Assembly (NCBI GenBank): GCA_017447185.1
Contig: JAFSOC010000013.1
Location: 1 to 64,000, forward strand
DNA: 64,000 nucleotides
Source of the DNA: Clostridia bacterium
GTDB taxonomy: Bacteria; Bacillota; Clostridia; Christensenellales; Aristaeellaceae
Direction: 5' to 3'
Shown: piece by piece, positions 1 to 7,057 of the stretch
How the letters are laid out: each line of letters opens with the position of its first letter
Position numbering within the stretch: the first letter of the stretch is position 1
Translations under genes and position numbers: made by a program
The notes under the pieces: generated by a model
The model's input: the letters and a program-made list of their open reading frames with translations, nothing else
Databases searched by the model: none
What the model was told of the DNA's origin: nothing

Positions 1-67
1 AAGAAGCTCGGATCTACTGCGGGTTTGCACAGCAAATTGCTTTCACCTGACAATGGGACTCAATAAC

Positions 68-97
68 GCTTGCACTGTTTTGAAAGTGCAAGCATTT
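68..97 (+). terminator. Hairpin with weak T-tract
   Basis: GCTTGCACT (68-76) pairs with AGTGCAAGC (85-93), a 9-bp stem, followed by ATTTTAC. It reads as a weak intrinsic terminator on the plus strand, possibly for a gene ending at or left of the window edge. Confidence 0.45.
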
Positions 98-191
98 TAC
101 TTGGCAAGACATTCGAACCGTGTCTGGATAAAGCGCTTACGTTAGAGTATTCACCTCCTTAAAAACGTTGAAATATAACGATCCGGAGGCA

Positions 192-314
192 ACTACTCTG
201 TAATGATCAGAATAACATGGTAGAGTAGTCAGAGTAGTTCCGCAACATGACAAAAGCTGAAAACTACTCTAGCTACTCTAACTACTCTATTACTCTCTCT
301 ACTCTGACTACTCT
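192..314. repeat. CTACTCT short repeats, 9-bp phased cluster plus inverted copies
   Basis: Six copies of CTACTCT or a one-mismatch form start at 264, 273, 282, 290, 299 and 308, so the spacing is 8-9 bp. One more direct copy (ACTACTCT) lies at 192-199 and two inverted copies (AGAGTAGT) at 222-229 and 231-238. Copies in both orientations with fixed phasing look like binding sites for a DNA-binding protein (iteron, operator or partition type). They lie downstream of the leftward sigma-like regulator genes. Confidence 0.7.
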
Positions 315-390
315 ATATTTCTCTATTCAGAAAATTCTACCGGGAATGTCTGTGAATCTTCCTTCATCTCGAATTAAAAAAGCGGATCTC

Positions 391-430
391 CGCAAAAGTC
401 TGCAAAAATCCGTAAAAGTCCTCAAAAGTC
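391..430. repeat. Four decamer repeats with A-tracts phased at 10 bp
   Basis: Four contiguous 10-mers of the form NNNAAAARTC occupy 391-400, 401-410, 411-420 and 421-430. Their A-tracts (394-397, 404-408, 414-417, 424-427) fall exactly one per 10 bp, with another A-run at 375-381. A-tracts phased with the helical repeat are known to bend DNA, so this segment should be intrinsically curved. A protein-binding array is the alternative reading. Confidence 0.65.
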
Positions 431-522
431 CGGCCATCTTTTGCCGGGAAACAAGGTCGGAAAGTGCCAGGGATACCACCGGCCTAAAAAAGCTCATAGT
501 CGGTTTTTCGTACCTCACGGGC

Positions 523-551
523 GGCCCTGCGGGGGTCTTTTACGATTTTTT
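523..551 (+). terminator. Possible intrinsic terminator
   Basis: GGCCC (523-527) can pair with GGGTC (533-537, with one G-T pair), followed by TTTTACGATTTTTTT. No plus-strand gene is recognised upstream, so the transcript it would end is unknown. Confidence 0.35.
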
Positions 552-573
552 TACCATACGGGGGCCTCCACGA

Positions 574-885
574 TCAGCCTAACCCGGCGAGCGCAGCAGC
601 GCAGATCCGTTTCACAGTGATACAGCTCATATCCAGCATAAATGAAAGATCCCGGATAGACATTCCAGCTCCATACCGCCCACGGAGGATTATCCTTGCC
701 CGTCTGTCCGGTATCGTGTCCAAGATATCCTCAAAGCGCAGTATATAATCCTTCAGCTCCCGGAGGCGCTGGATCTGATTCCTCGCTGGTAATCCGTGTC
801 GGATGTTCCATTCTGCCCGCTGCCGCGTTCCATGATAATCTATTACGATATCATGCTGTTCGGTAATAATCTTCCTGTCTGTCAT
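574..885 (-). CDS. ArpU/sigma-region-4-like phage regulator
   Basis: A 103-residue protein. The C-terminal third (LSFMLDMSCITVKRICAAAL) has the shape of a sigma region 4 helix-turn-helix, and the N-terminal half is charged and helical (RLRELKDYILRFEDILDTIPD). Small proteins of this build in phages of Firmicutes (ArpU, DUF1492 and similar) drive late transcription or act as sigma-like factors. I chose the ATG at 885 because GGAGGA lies 10 nt upstream. A TTG 30 nt earlier would add ten residues. It is the most distal gene of the leftward operon, just after another sigma-like gene. Family assignment rests on the HTH pattern and context only. Confidence 0.55.
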   Translation of the reverse strand: MTDRKIITEQHDIVIDYHGTRQRAEWNIRHGLPARNQIQRLRELKDYILRFEDILDTIPDRRARIILRGRYGAGMSIRDLSFMLDMSCITVKRICAAALAGLG

Positions 886-954
886 TTTTGCAAGTCCTCC
901 ATTCTCATCATGCAAAATTCTCAGGTTTCTGCCGCCGATCCGCGCCGGGCCAGG

Positions 955-1698
955 TCAATATGATGCAGTTTCCTGCTCGGATCTTGCAAGCTCTATCGGA
1001 TAGTGCTCATCTTTCCATATTGCTTCCATCTCAACGGCGCTTGTCCATGTAGTATTAAAGCGCTTCGTGCCAACCTGGAAAGATGGCAAGCATAGGTAGA
1101 ATCGTTGCAGCAGTTTATCACGCCGGAGCTTGTGCCGGGCCTCCATGTCAACACTCTGAAGTGATCTGACATTTATTCCCATCTCCACAGCAGCTGCTGG
1201 TTTCTCCTGTCCTTCAATCCAGCACCTGGTTATTACTTCCCGCTGCTTAGCATTTTTCAGCCGGTCTATTGCATCATGGACAGCATCAGCAACCTCCTGG
1301 TGGTTCTCCTGTTCAATGTGCGCCTCTTCGGCTGTTTTCGATGGATCCGGGATGAAATCAATCCGGCTTTCTTCAGCATCCTCTGATAATGGTTCGTCCA
1401 GGTATTCCGGGATGTCCGGTATTTTCCCGTTAGTGATCCCCAGCGTTCGCTGCATGGCTGTCCGGATTCGATCAAAGATGAATGTCGTAAAAGCACATTC
1501 TTCCGGATTATACTTTTTCTGTGCTGCATATATGGTCATTCGTCCGGCCTGGATCAGATCCTCCTGGCTGATAGCTCCATTTGTTCCGTATCGGTCCAGG
1601 ATTCCCTGATAGCGCCGTGCTATTTTATATAGAAAAGGCGTGTATTGTATGATTAGCTCGCCGGGGTCTGCCTGTGGGATATCCTTGTCCATGATCAT
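955..1698 (-). CDS. Sigma-70 family RNA polymerase factor of the element
   Basis: A 247-residue protein with a sigma region 2-like segment at about residues 20-95 (LYKIARRYQG, then EDLIQAGRMTIYAAQKKYNP and FTTFIFDRIRTAM, the usual arrangement of core binding and -10 recognition helices). A region 4-like helical segment follows at about 140-195 (DRLKNAKQREVITRCW, then GINVRSLQSVDMEARHKLRR). The final 50 residues match nothing I recognise. Sigma-like proteins carried by phages or integrative elements redirect polymerase to element promoters. The ATG at 1698 has GGGAGGAT 4 to 6 nt upstream, and an in-frame ATG two codons later is equally possible. Confidence 0.7.
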   Translation of the reverse strand: MIMDKDIPQADPGELIIQYTPFLYKIARRYQGILDRYGTNGAISQEDLIQAGRMTIYAAQKKYNPEECAFTTFIFDRIRTAMQRTLGITNGKIPDIPEYLDEPLSEDAEESRIDFIPDPSKTAEEAHIEQENHQEVADAVHDAIDRLKNAKQREVITRCWIEGQEKPAAAVEMGINVRSLQSVDMEARHKLRRDKLLQRFYLCLPSFQVGTKRFNTTWTSAVEMEAIWKDEHYPIELARSEQETASY

Positions 1699-1721
1699 GA
1701 TTATCCTCCCGGTCGCATCTT

Positions 1722-1886
1722 TCAGCCTTGTTCGTCCTGTTCCATCAGCATATCAAAAAAATCAAGCGTTCCGATCACCAGCCGAGGATTCCGGCGCGGT
1801 TGCTGGCGCTCTATGCGGTTGTCCTGGTCAGGATCATGGCCGCCGGTTCCACCATGCTGGTTTCGTTGTGGTTCCTTTGTGGTCAT
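1722..1886 (-). CDS. Small phage protein, 54 aa
   Basis: An unrecognised 54-residue hydrophilic protein. Its ATG overlaps the stop of the preceding gene as ATGA, and GGAGGATGT lies immediately upstream inside that gene, so translation is probably coupled. The N-terminal half is polar and Gly/Gln/Arg-rich. The end (LVIGTLDFFDMLMEQDEQG) is a possible acidic amphipathic helix. Support is the start/stop overlap, the ribosome site and the fit between flanking genes. No function can be given. Confidence 0.6.
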   Translation of the reverse strand: MTTKEPQRNQHGGTGGHDPDQDNRIERQQPRRNPRLVIGTLDFFDMLMEQDEQG

Positions 1887-2284
1887 ACATCCTCCAGGTC
1901 TATCTCAATGCTATTTGTGAATGGTGCCAGCTTGCCGCCGGAGTACTTATCCGGAACAAGAGTGATCAGCGTTCTGACGATGGTATTGCAGCTCTTTTGA
2001 TAGTCCAGGAGAGTTTTTACATCCGGATTCGGCTTGATACCGCTCTGACCGCCGCCGTTGTCATAGGAAACAAGAGTCCCCCATTGATCAACCTTCAGCT
2101 GCAAATCTGCTATGCTGACATTCAGCCAGGCCAGCTGCTGGATCTGCCGCTGCACAAAATCACGCTTGTTTTCGTCTACTTCCCGGAAGATTTCTTCCAG
2201 GCGTTCCAATTCACTTTGTACTCTCTCCAGCTTTTCCGGTTCCTGTGTCAACAATGCGGCCGTCGTCCGTCCATTTTTCGACAT
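1883..2284 (-). CDS. Phage protein resembling P27-type small terminase subunits
   Basis: A 133-residue protein with an N-terminal helical region (LERVQSELERLEEIFREVDE) and a segment VSYDNGGGQSGIKPNPDVK followed by helices. This pattern recalls P27-like small terminase proteins and related small phage proteins, where the Gly/Asn-rich link precedes a DNA-packaging helix pair. The assignment is from remembered family pattern and is uncertain. I chose the ATG at 2284 because GAAAGGGA lies 8 nt upstream. A start at 2356 would overlap the preceding gene far more. Even so, its first 74 nt overlap the end of the PLD-like gene. No large terminase gene is present nearby. Confidence 0.5.
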   Translation of the reverse strand: MSKNGRTTAALLTQEPEKLERVQSELERLEEIFREVDENKRDFVQRQIQQLAWLNVSIADLQLKVDQWGTLVSYDNGGGQSGIKPNPDVKTLLDYQKSCNTIVRTLITLVPDKYSGGKLAPFTNSIEIDLEDV

Positions 2285-2957
2285 AATCAAATTCCCTTTC
2301 AAACGAAACAATACCATTGAAGAATTCCAGGTAGAAATCTGCCAGGCCATCGTCAAGGGTTATACAAGTCTGTTCTGTGCGTGGGTTTGTGTTTACATTC
2401 GCGGAGGATTCGATCACAGCATTGAATCTTTCCCCATAGACAACCATAACTTTGCTGTGGTTCCGGAAAATACTCATTTTGCATCTGTGTTTCCGGCACA
2501 GTTCCTTCATGGCGTTGTATTCCTTTGTATATGTTCCTCGGAATATCTCGCCGCAAAAGAAGTCGATCCGGTCTATATATCCGGCCTCCAGCCAGGAATC
2601 AATTTCTTTGATATCCTCCGCAGCCATGCACCAGGTTGACAGTATCGCATATCGGATATGCTGCTGTTTCACGATCACCCGGAGATATGTCAAGCTGTCC
2701 ACATCTCCATGGCTGATACAGTGATATGCCATTCCTGGCTCAAAGTGCCAGGGCAAGGATTGCTCCAAGGCCAGCTCACTGCTGATCCTCCGCGCCTGGT
2801 GTGCTGTCATGGTCTTTTTGACCTTTACAACTTCATACAGAGGATCATCCGGATCCGGTTCATCCTTCCGGCGCGATTTCGTCACCGGGGCCGGAGGCCG
2901 TTCCGGTGTTTCCATGCCCATGATTTCCAGGATTGACGGAATGTGCAGCTGTTCCAT
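2211..2957 (-). CDS. Phospholipase D-like phage protein
   Basis: A 248-residue protein. The second half carries FRNHSKVMVVYGE, an HxK motif with the hydrophobic strand that follows it in the PLD superfamily, then the downstream segment AVIESSANVNTNPR, which matches the usual Ser/Gly-Asn loop. Only one HKD-type motif is visible, so the enzyme would act as a dimer like Nuc-type nucleases, or has lost activity. The N-terminal 50 residues are Pro- and charge-rich linker. The ATG overlaps the preceding stop as TGATG, with GGAGGGGGG upstream. Single-motif PLD proteins occur in phages and mobile elements and may act as nucleases. The substrate here is unknown. Confidence 0.65.
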   Translation of the reverse strand: MEQLHIPSILEIMGMETPERPPAPVTKSRRKDEPDPDDPLYEVVKVKKTMTAHQARRISSELALEQSLPWHFEPGMAYHCISHGDVDSLTYLRVIVKQQHIRYAILSTWCMAAEDIKEIDSWLEAGYIDRIDFFCGEIFRGTYTKEYNAMKELCRKHRCKMSIFRNHSKVMVVYGERFNAVIESSANVNTNPRTEQTCITLDDGLADFYLEFFNGIVSFEREFDYVEKWTDDGRIVDTGTGKAGESTK

Positions 2958-3160
2958 CAATGGCCGCCCCCCTCCGCGCTCGCTGGCTTTTCTGTTTCAA
3001 TCAAGCGCTTGAGATCTTCCACATCTCCCTGGATCATAGGGACATAGAAAGACAGATCCTCCGCGGCTGTGCTCTCATCAGCCAGGGAAAGCATATCGGC
3101 TTCATGCTGGATATCATCAACGATCCTTTCCAGGTCGCTCTTTTCAATGATGATCTTCAT
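2957..3160 (-). CDS. Small acidic phage protein, 67 aa
   Basis: An unrecognised 67-residue acidic, helical protein (begins MKIIIEKSDLERIVDD, ends in a Gly-rich tail). The ATG at 3160 directly follows the TAA of the previous gene (TAATATG), so the genes are probably translated together. A longer frame starting upstream would run through the Lys/Ala-rich tail of the preceding gene in another frame, and I rejected it. Confidence 0.55.
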   Translation of the reverse strand: MKIIIEKSDLERIVDDIQHEADMLSLADESTAAEDLSFYVPMIQGDVEDLKRLIETEKPASAEGGGH

Positions 3161-3161
3161 A

Positions 3162-3569
3162 TTACCGCCAGGCACCGCCAATGACAACCTTCCAGGCGCT
3201 TTTGTCCTTCTGTGCAGCTGGTTTCTTTGCCGGAGCTTTTGCCGGAGCTGTGACCTTCTTTGTCGGAGCTGCGGCTTTCCTGGTTGGAACTGTTGAGTAT
3301 CCTTTAACAATCTCATTTCCCGTCATATATCCGGATTGTTTTGCAGATGCAATACACTTGCTCAAGGAATCATAGACACAAGTCAAGCCGCCAACTCTTA
3401 TCAAATACTTGTCTTTGCTCTTAATGATCTTTGCTGTGATAGTATCATTCCCATCACGCTTTTTTGCAGTATAAAGAACTTCCTCCTGTTTTGCAGATTC
3501 AAAGGATCTCCGCGCAATTGTCCGTTCAGAACAATCTGCCTTTTCGATTTCTGAATAGTTAATTGTCAT
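3162..3569 (-). CDS. Phage protein with Lys/Ala/Pro-rich C-terminal tail, 135 aa
   Basis: The first 95 residues look globular (CSERTIARRSFESAKQEEVL, then several short beta strands around KIIKSKDKYLIRVGGL). The last 40 are low-complexity, with repeats of the type APTKKVTAPAKAPAKKPAAQ, resembling histone H1-like tails. Such tails bind nucleic acid or membranes electrostatically, so a DNA-binding or structural role is possible but not shown. AGGAGG precedes the ATG, and the upstream gene ends 2 nt before it. Confidence 0.6.
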   Translation of the reverse strand: MTINYSEIEKADCSERTIARRSFESAKQEEVLYTAKKRDGNDTITAKIIKSKDKYLIRVGGLTCVYDSLSKCIASAKQSGYMTGNEIVKGYSTVPTRKAAAPTKKVTAPAKAPAKKPAAQKDKSAWKVVIGGAWR

Positions 3570-3571
3570 GA

Positions 3572-4120
3572 TCAGTTTCCTCCTGTCATTATTTTCAGCT
3601 GCTCAAGGCGAGCGTTCATCACGTTTAAAAACTGCGATGTTTGCATCCAGGTGTTTTCAAGTTTAATGGAGCTGTGCCTTGTACCCATTACGCCACACCA
3701 AGCTTCTTTGATATTGTCGATTTCTGACAGTTTCCGCTGTGCTTCGCTGCATACTTTAATCGCATCAATAATAGTTTCATTGAGCTGAATAAAGAAATCA
3801 TTCCGGATTTGCATTTCTTCCGCTTTGAGTACGCGCCGGACAGCTGCATCATCATCCGGAGCTGCACCAGGTTTCGCTGCGTTCGCTGCTCTCATTTTCG
3901 TGATAAATTCAAGATCAAGCTGGGCCTTCTCCGCAGCGAGGCCAGCTGCTGTGTATTTCTCTTTACTTCCGGCAGCCAGGGCAGCATCCATATCCTTCTG
4001 TGCGGATTCAATCTGCATCCTGGCAGCTGCTTCTTCTTTGTTAAGCTGTTCGTTCACTGATGCTTTGCGCCGGACAGCCTCTGCAACTGTTTCTTTGACT
4101 TTCTGATACTCTGATTTCAA
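3572..4120 (-). CDS. Coiled-coil phage protein, 182 aa
   Basis: A strongly helical, Ala/Glu/Lys-rich protein with long heptad-like stretches (about residues 1-75 and 100-140), no signal peptide and no catalytic motif that I recognise. The start is a TTG with GGAGATG about 8 nt upstream, since no ATG is available in frame. It could be a scaffold, minor structural or tail-associated protein. It follows the tape-measure gene in transcription order, where distal tail proteins would be expected, but it does not resemble one. Confidence 0.55.
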   Translation of the reverse strand: MKSEYQKVKETVAEAVRRKASVNEQLNKEEAAARMQIESAQKDMDAALAAGSKEKYTAAGLAAEKAQLDLEFITKMRAANAAKPGAAPDDDAAVRRVLKAEEMQIRNDFFIQLNETIIDAIKVCSEAQRKLSEIDNIKEAWCGVMGTRHSSIKLENTWMQTSQFLNVMNARLEQLKIMTGGN

Positions 4121-4161
4121 AATTTCATCTCCATTCTATTTGAGTTATTGTCGGAAAAGGT

Positions 4162-4190
4162 GGCCGGACCGCTCTCCAGCGGCCTCGGCC
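4162..4190 (-). terminator. GC-rich hairpin after the tape-measure gene
   Basis: GGCCGGACCGC (4162-4172) pairs with GCGGCCTCGGCC (4179-4190), with a small internal loop. On the minus strand it is followed by ACCTTTTCC, a weak T-tract, so it may reduce transcription between the tape-measure gene and the downstream genes. Confidence 0.35.
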
Positions 4191-4200
4191 GGGGAACTAA

Positions 4201-4380
4201 ATGAATGATAAGAAAGAGGAGGTCAAACATCCTTCTGCTGACGCTTGCCGGAAGTTCGTCACTCTTCCGATCTGCCCGGTTGTGAAGGATATAGCCAACA
4301 GGGCGAGAATACGCCTCCGGAATGTCAAGAAAAACGATAAAAAGAACCCATTCCTTCAGCTATCAAGAAGCGTGATCTGA
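4201..4380 (+). CDS. Possible small basic protein, 59 aa
   Basis: The only plus-strand candidate in this block. The frame gives a 59-residue Lys/Arg-rich protein (starts MNDKKEEVKHPSADACRKF). GGGGA lies 6 nt before the ATG, which is a weak site. It fills the 280-nt gap between two leftward genes. Nothing similar is recognised and it may be a chance frame. Confidence 0.3.
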   Translation: MNDKKEEVKHPSADACRKFVTLPICPVVKDIANRARIRLRNVKKNDKKNPFLQLSRSVI

Positions 4381-4400
4381 CCGGGCACCACGCTTGATGA

Positions 4401-6452
4401 TTATGATCCGTACCCGGACATCATCCGGCGGTTTCTGCTTGCAATCGCATTTGCCAAGGCATCCGCATCCATATTGTTGTGCATATAATTGTTTTCGATA
4501 TACAGATTACTGCTGAAGCTCCGGCTGGACACTTCCCGTGCCGGTACAACTCTTTCGTTTTTGTGCAGCCGTGCCAGGTATCCGTCATAGGGCACCGCCC
4601 AAATACCATTCGCCTTTTCTTGTTCCTCATTAGTGCCGGATCCTCCGGGAATATCTGTCAAATACACCTCAGCCGGAAGTTTTAGAACACCGATTTGGTC
4701 AAGTAGCGTGGTTGTAACATCTTCCGGAAGCTCCGGAATAGCTTCAAACGGCACACCAGCTCCAACGCCCTCATTCATTTTTCTCTGAAGCTCAGCATAA
4801 TCTTCTTCGGTCATGTTAAAGTTTTCGATAAGTGCCTGTTTTGCTCTCTCTGCATCTGTCATCCCGGCGGTTTTTTCTTCAAATCTCTTTAATATATCTC
4901 TAAGCTGGCCCTCTACTCCTTCGTAATAAGCACCAGCCATTCCGAACAGAGTCAGAGTATTGAGAATTCCACGTTTGCTTGCGTCACCGGTTCCGGCAAC
5001 AACAGGAGTGTTTGTACCGGTCTGATCTCCAGTGGCAGGAACTCCACTAAGGCCGAACTCTTTCAGACCGTCAATGAGCTTCAGAATCTGAAGTGCCCCA
5101 CCGGTCAACTTTAGTGCTCCCCAGCCAACAACAATACTCTTCATTGTTGACACAACGACATCCTTATTTTCGACAATCCATTTAAGGCTTCCGGTGATTG
5201 TATCGAAACCTTTGGAGAAAGATTCAAGTACCTGTTGGGGGTTTATATTGCCTAGATCATCAAGCAGACCGCTCACAGTTTCGCGAAGGTGTTCCATTGT
5301 TTCTTTCCCTTCCGGGGATTTAAGATAGTCAATTAGTTTCCCGGACAAGTTGTCGAAAGATTTGGCTGCTTCCGTCAGTGCCGGAGCGAATCCACTGGTA
5401 AGCTCTATTTTCAGAGCTTCATACGAATTTGACAGTTTCGTGACAGTGTCTGCGAGTTCTGCATCTTTTTTGATTGCTTCAGCGCTGGCCGTGTTCTGTT
5501 CTTGCAGTGCCGCATTGAATCCTTCACGCCCAAGATCGATCAATGCTTTAAGAGAAGTGGCCTTTTTACCGAACAGTGCTTCCGCGTATGTGTCTGCAAG
5601 ATCCTGGGAGATTCTCCCATTTTCGACCTGTTGCTTTAGCTGTGTGGCAGCATCCCAAAATACATCTTCCCAGGCACGGGCCGTATCCTGGACAACACCA
5701 TACTTACCGGCCCTCATATCATGTGTGCTAATTCCCAGCAGGGAAAGAACCGTTGTCTGATCGTCTGTCGGATCATTGATTGCTTTCTGAACTTTGCGCT
5801 TTGCGTTCATCCAATCATTGACGGTCATTTCCGCGATAGTGTCGAAAACACCCTTATACTGCTGGTATTCTTCTACGTCCATATCTAGCAGCATGGCAGC
5901 CGTTCCGACATCATCGGCCAGGCGAGCGCTATTCATGATGTTGTTCCAGATATTTTCGCCAAGTGAAATGGCTTTCTTTCCGGCATTTTCCAGGCTTCCG
6001 GTGATTTTATCAATTCCACTGATGACTTGATCCAGGCTGATTTTCTTTCCGATGCCGTTGACACTATCTGTCAGCTTGTCGGCAGACTTCGCGGCATCCA
6101 GCTGGCTGATATTCAACGATTGCAACGCCATCTCTGTTTCAATCGAAGCAGATTGCACATTAAGCATAGCCGCTTCCATTTTCTGATAGCTTGCGTTTGT
6201 CGGATCAATCCCGGCAGTCCTCATATCCTTCAGAGCTTTATCATACTGCTGAAGCATCTGCCTTTGGACTTTTAGTTTGTTGGTCAATGCGTCCGTTTTT
6301 GTGGACATAGCCGCTTCCGCATCGCCTGTCTTTTTGAAGTTGGTTTCTGCAAACTTCAGCTGGGCATCAAAGGTTTTTAGCTGGGCGTTCGCATCTGTGA
6401 TTCCCTGCTTGAACCCGCTCAGATCAACGCCAAGTTTTACGTTTACACCCAT
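4401..6452 (-). CDS. Phage tail tape measure protein
   Basis: A 683-residue protein with the standard tape-measure layout. It begins VNVKLGVDLSGFKQGI, followed by about 120 residues of helical repeats (QLKTFDAQLKFAETNFKKTG). A long helical middle and a short hydrophobic stretch follow (about residues 430-465), and the C-terminal domain carries the typical segment GIWAVPYDGYLARLHKNERV near residue 625 (tape-measure proteins often carry a similar segment before a stretch with paired Asn). These proteins set tail length and are ejected with DNA. AAGGATG 10 nt upstream supports the ATG at 6452 over a TTG two codons earlier. The gene starts 6 nt after the frameshifted chaperone stop, the expected tail-module order. 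At 683 residues it would fit a short siphovirus-like tail. Confidence 0.85.
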   Translation of the reverse strand: MGVNVKLGVDLSGFKQGITDANAQLKTFDAQLKFAETNFKKTGDAEAAMSTKTDALTNKLKVQRQMLQQYDKALKDMRTAGIDPTNASYQKMEAAMLNVQSASIETEMALQSLNISQLDAAKSADKLTDSVNGIGKKISLDQVISGIDKITGSLENAGKKAISLGENIWNNIMNSARLADDVGTAAMLLDMDVEEYQQYKGVFDTIAEMTVNDWMNAKRKVQKAINDPTDDQTTVLSLLGISTHDMRAGKYGVVQDTARAWEDVFWDAATQLKQQVENGRISQDLADTYAEALFGKKATSLKALIDLGREGFNAALQEQNTASAEAIKKDAELADTVTKLSNSYEALKIELTSGFAPALTEAAKSFDNLSGKLIDYLKSPEGKETMEHLRETVSGLLDDLGNINPQQVLESFSKGFDTITGSLKWIVENKDVVVSTMKSIVVGWGALKLTGGALQILKLIDGLKEFGLSGVPATGDQTGTNTPVVAGTGDASKRGILNTLTLFGMAGAYYEGVEGQLRDILKRFEEKTAGMTDAERAKQALIENFNMTEEDYAELQRKMNEGVGAGVPFEAIPELPEDVTTTLLDQIGVLKLPAEVYLTDIPGGSGTNEEQEKANGIWAVPYDGYLARLHKNERVVPAREVSSRSFSSNLYIENNYMHNNMDADALANAIASRNRRMMSGYGS

Positions 6453-6458
6453 TATCAA

Positions 6459-7027
6459 TCACATCCTTATCATGCTGTGGTCATATTGCATCCGGTAATA
6501 GTAGAGGTCGAGGATATTTCCCGGCTTCATCCGGTCAATTTCTTCTCTGTTAAGTCCTGCAATCAATCCGTAGGAAACCACCCGCAGGTAGGTCAGTTCC
6601 CTTGCTGTTTTTTTGCCTGTTGTTCCTCCAGGCCCTCATCGACAGGCCCGGTCTCTTCTTTTTTTGTTTCCATCGCGTTGCCGTCCATGATCTCCTTCAG
6701 CGCAAACACAGCATAATGGAGGATAAGTCCTGGCTTCATATTGCGGAGAACCCATTTGGATGTCAGATCTGCTTTTTCTCCTTTTGCTTCCAGTCCGGCA
6801 TTACCAAGGATTGCGATCAGCTTCCCAAGTTTTTCCACTTTCTCAGGATCATTTACGACATCAAGACGGATGCTGCTGGGATCATCTTCATCCTCAAGCC
6901 GGAGTCCGAACACTTCTTCTTTTAACTGGTAACTTGTGCAGCCGATTTCCTTCTGAATGGCAACCATTTCATAAGCTGTATAATCCAGTGGGATTGTTCT
7001 ATCGCCAAGTTTTACGTTTACAGCCAT
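6459..7027 (-). CDS. Tail assembly chaperone, -1 frameshift fusion product
   Basis: The zero-frame chaperone ends at 6593. A run of seven A (plus-strand T at 6608-6614) lies in the phase A_AAA_AAA, and slipping back one base opens 49 further codons (TARELTYLRVVSYG, then GLNREEIDRMKPGNILDLYY) to a stop at 6459. The extension has the form usual for the T part of G/GT tail chaperones, including a Met-Lys-Pro-Gly and Leu-Tyr-Tyr-Tyr end. Programmed -1 slippage between these two proteins is well known in long-tailed phages such as lambda. The fusion would be 189 residues. The slip itself is inferred from sequence. Confidence 0.7.
6593..7027 (-). CDS. Tail assembly chaperone, G-like zero-frame product
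   Basis: A 144-residue protein (MAVNVKLGDRTIPLDYTAYE at the start, KQQGN at the end). Its order directly upstream of the tape-measure gene, its size, and an A7 slippery run just before the stop identify it as the short form of the tail assembly chaperone, which coats the tape-measure protein during tail assembly. GGGGGAG upstream of the ATG supports the start. Its first 25 nt are nearly the same as those of the tape-measure gene (one mismatch). Confidence 0.7.
   Translation of the reverse strand: MAVNVKLGDRTIPLDYTAYEMVAIQKEIGCTSYQLKEEVFGLRLEDEDDPSSIRLDVVNDPEKVEKLGKLIAILGNAGLEAKGEKADLTSKWVLRNMKPGLILHYAVFALKEIMDGNAMETKKEETGPVDEGLEEQQAKKQQGN
6608..6614 (-). promoter_or_regulatory. Slippery heptamer for -1 ribosomal frameshifting
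   Basis: Seven consecutive A on the minus strand, positioned so that the zero frame reads GCA AAA AAA CAG. A tandem -1 slip on A_AAA_AAA keeps both tRNAs paired. The stop in the zero frame follows 12 nt later. I did not identify a stimulatory downstream structure. Confidence 0.7.
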
Positions 7028-7057
7028 CTGATCTTTCTCCCCCTAAATCACTTTCTG

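Larger units (their letters stand above)
1..573. other. Non-coding cis region at the left edge of the phage-related element
   Basis: I can support no complete gene here. All three plus-strand frames are open at the left edge and close at 48-50, about 64-66 and about 146, so the tail of a plus-strand gene may end in the first bases, but nothing identifies it. The stretch is A+T-rich and holds a hairpin near 68-93, two families of short phased repeats (192-314 and 391-430) and a GC hairpin with T-tracts near 523-550. The layout suggests a control or replication/maintenance region rather than coding DNA. That is an inference. Confidence 0.5.

Noticed and set aside
150..160. Minus-strand AAGGAGGTG ribosome site
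   Set aside because: No ATG, GTG or TTG in a suitable distance opens a frame of any length.
200..223. Six-codon peptide after CCGGAGG
   Set aside because: Too short to tell from chance. It lies inside the repeat array and has no downstream gene to control.
391..430. Short CRISPR array
   Set aside because: The 10-nt units are contiguous with no spacers, so this is a phased repeat, not an array.
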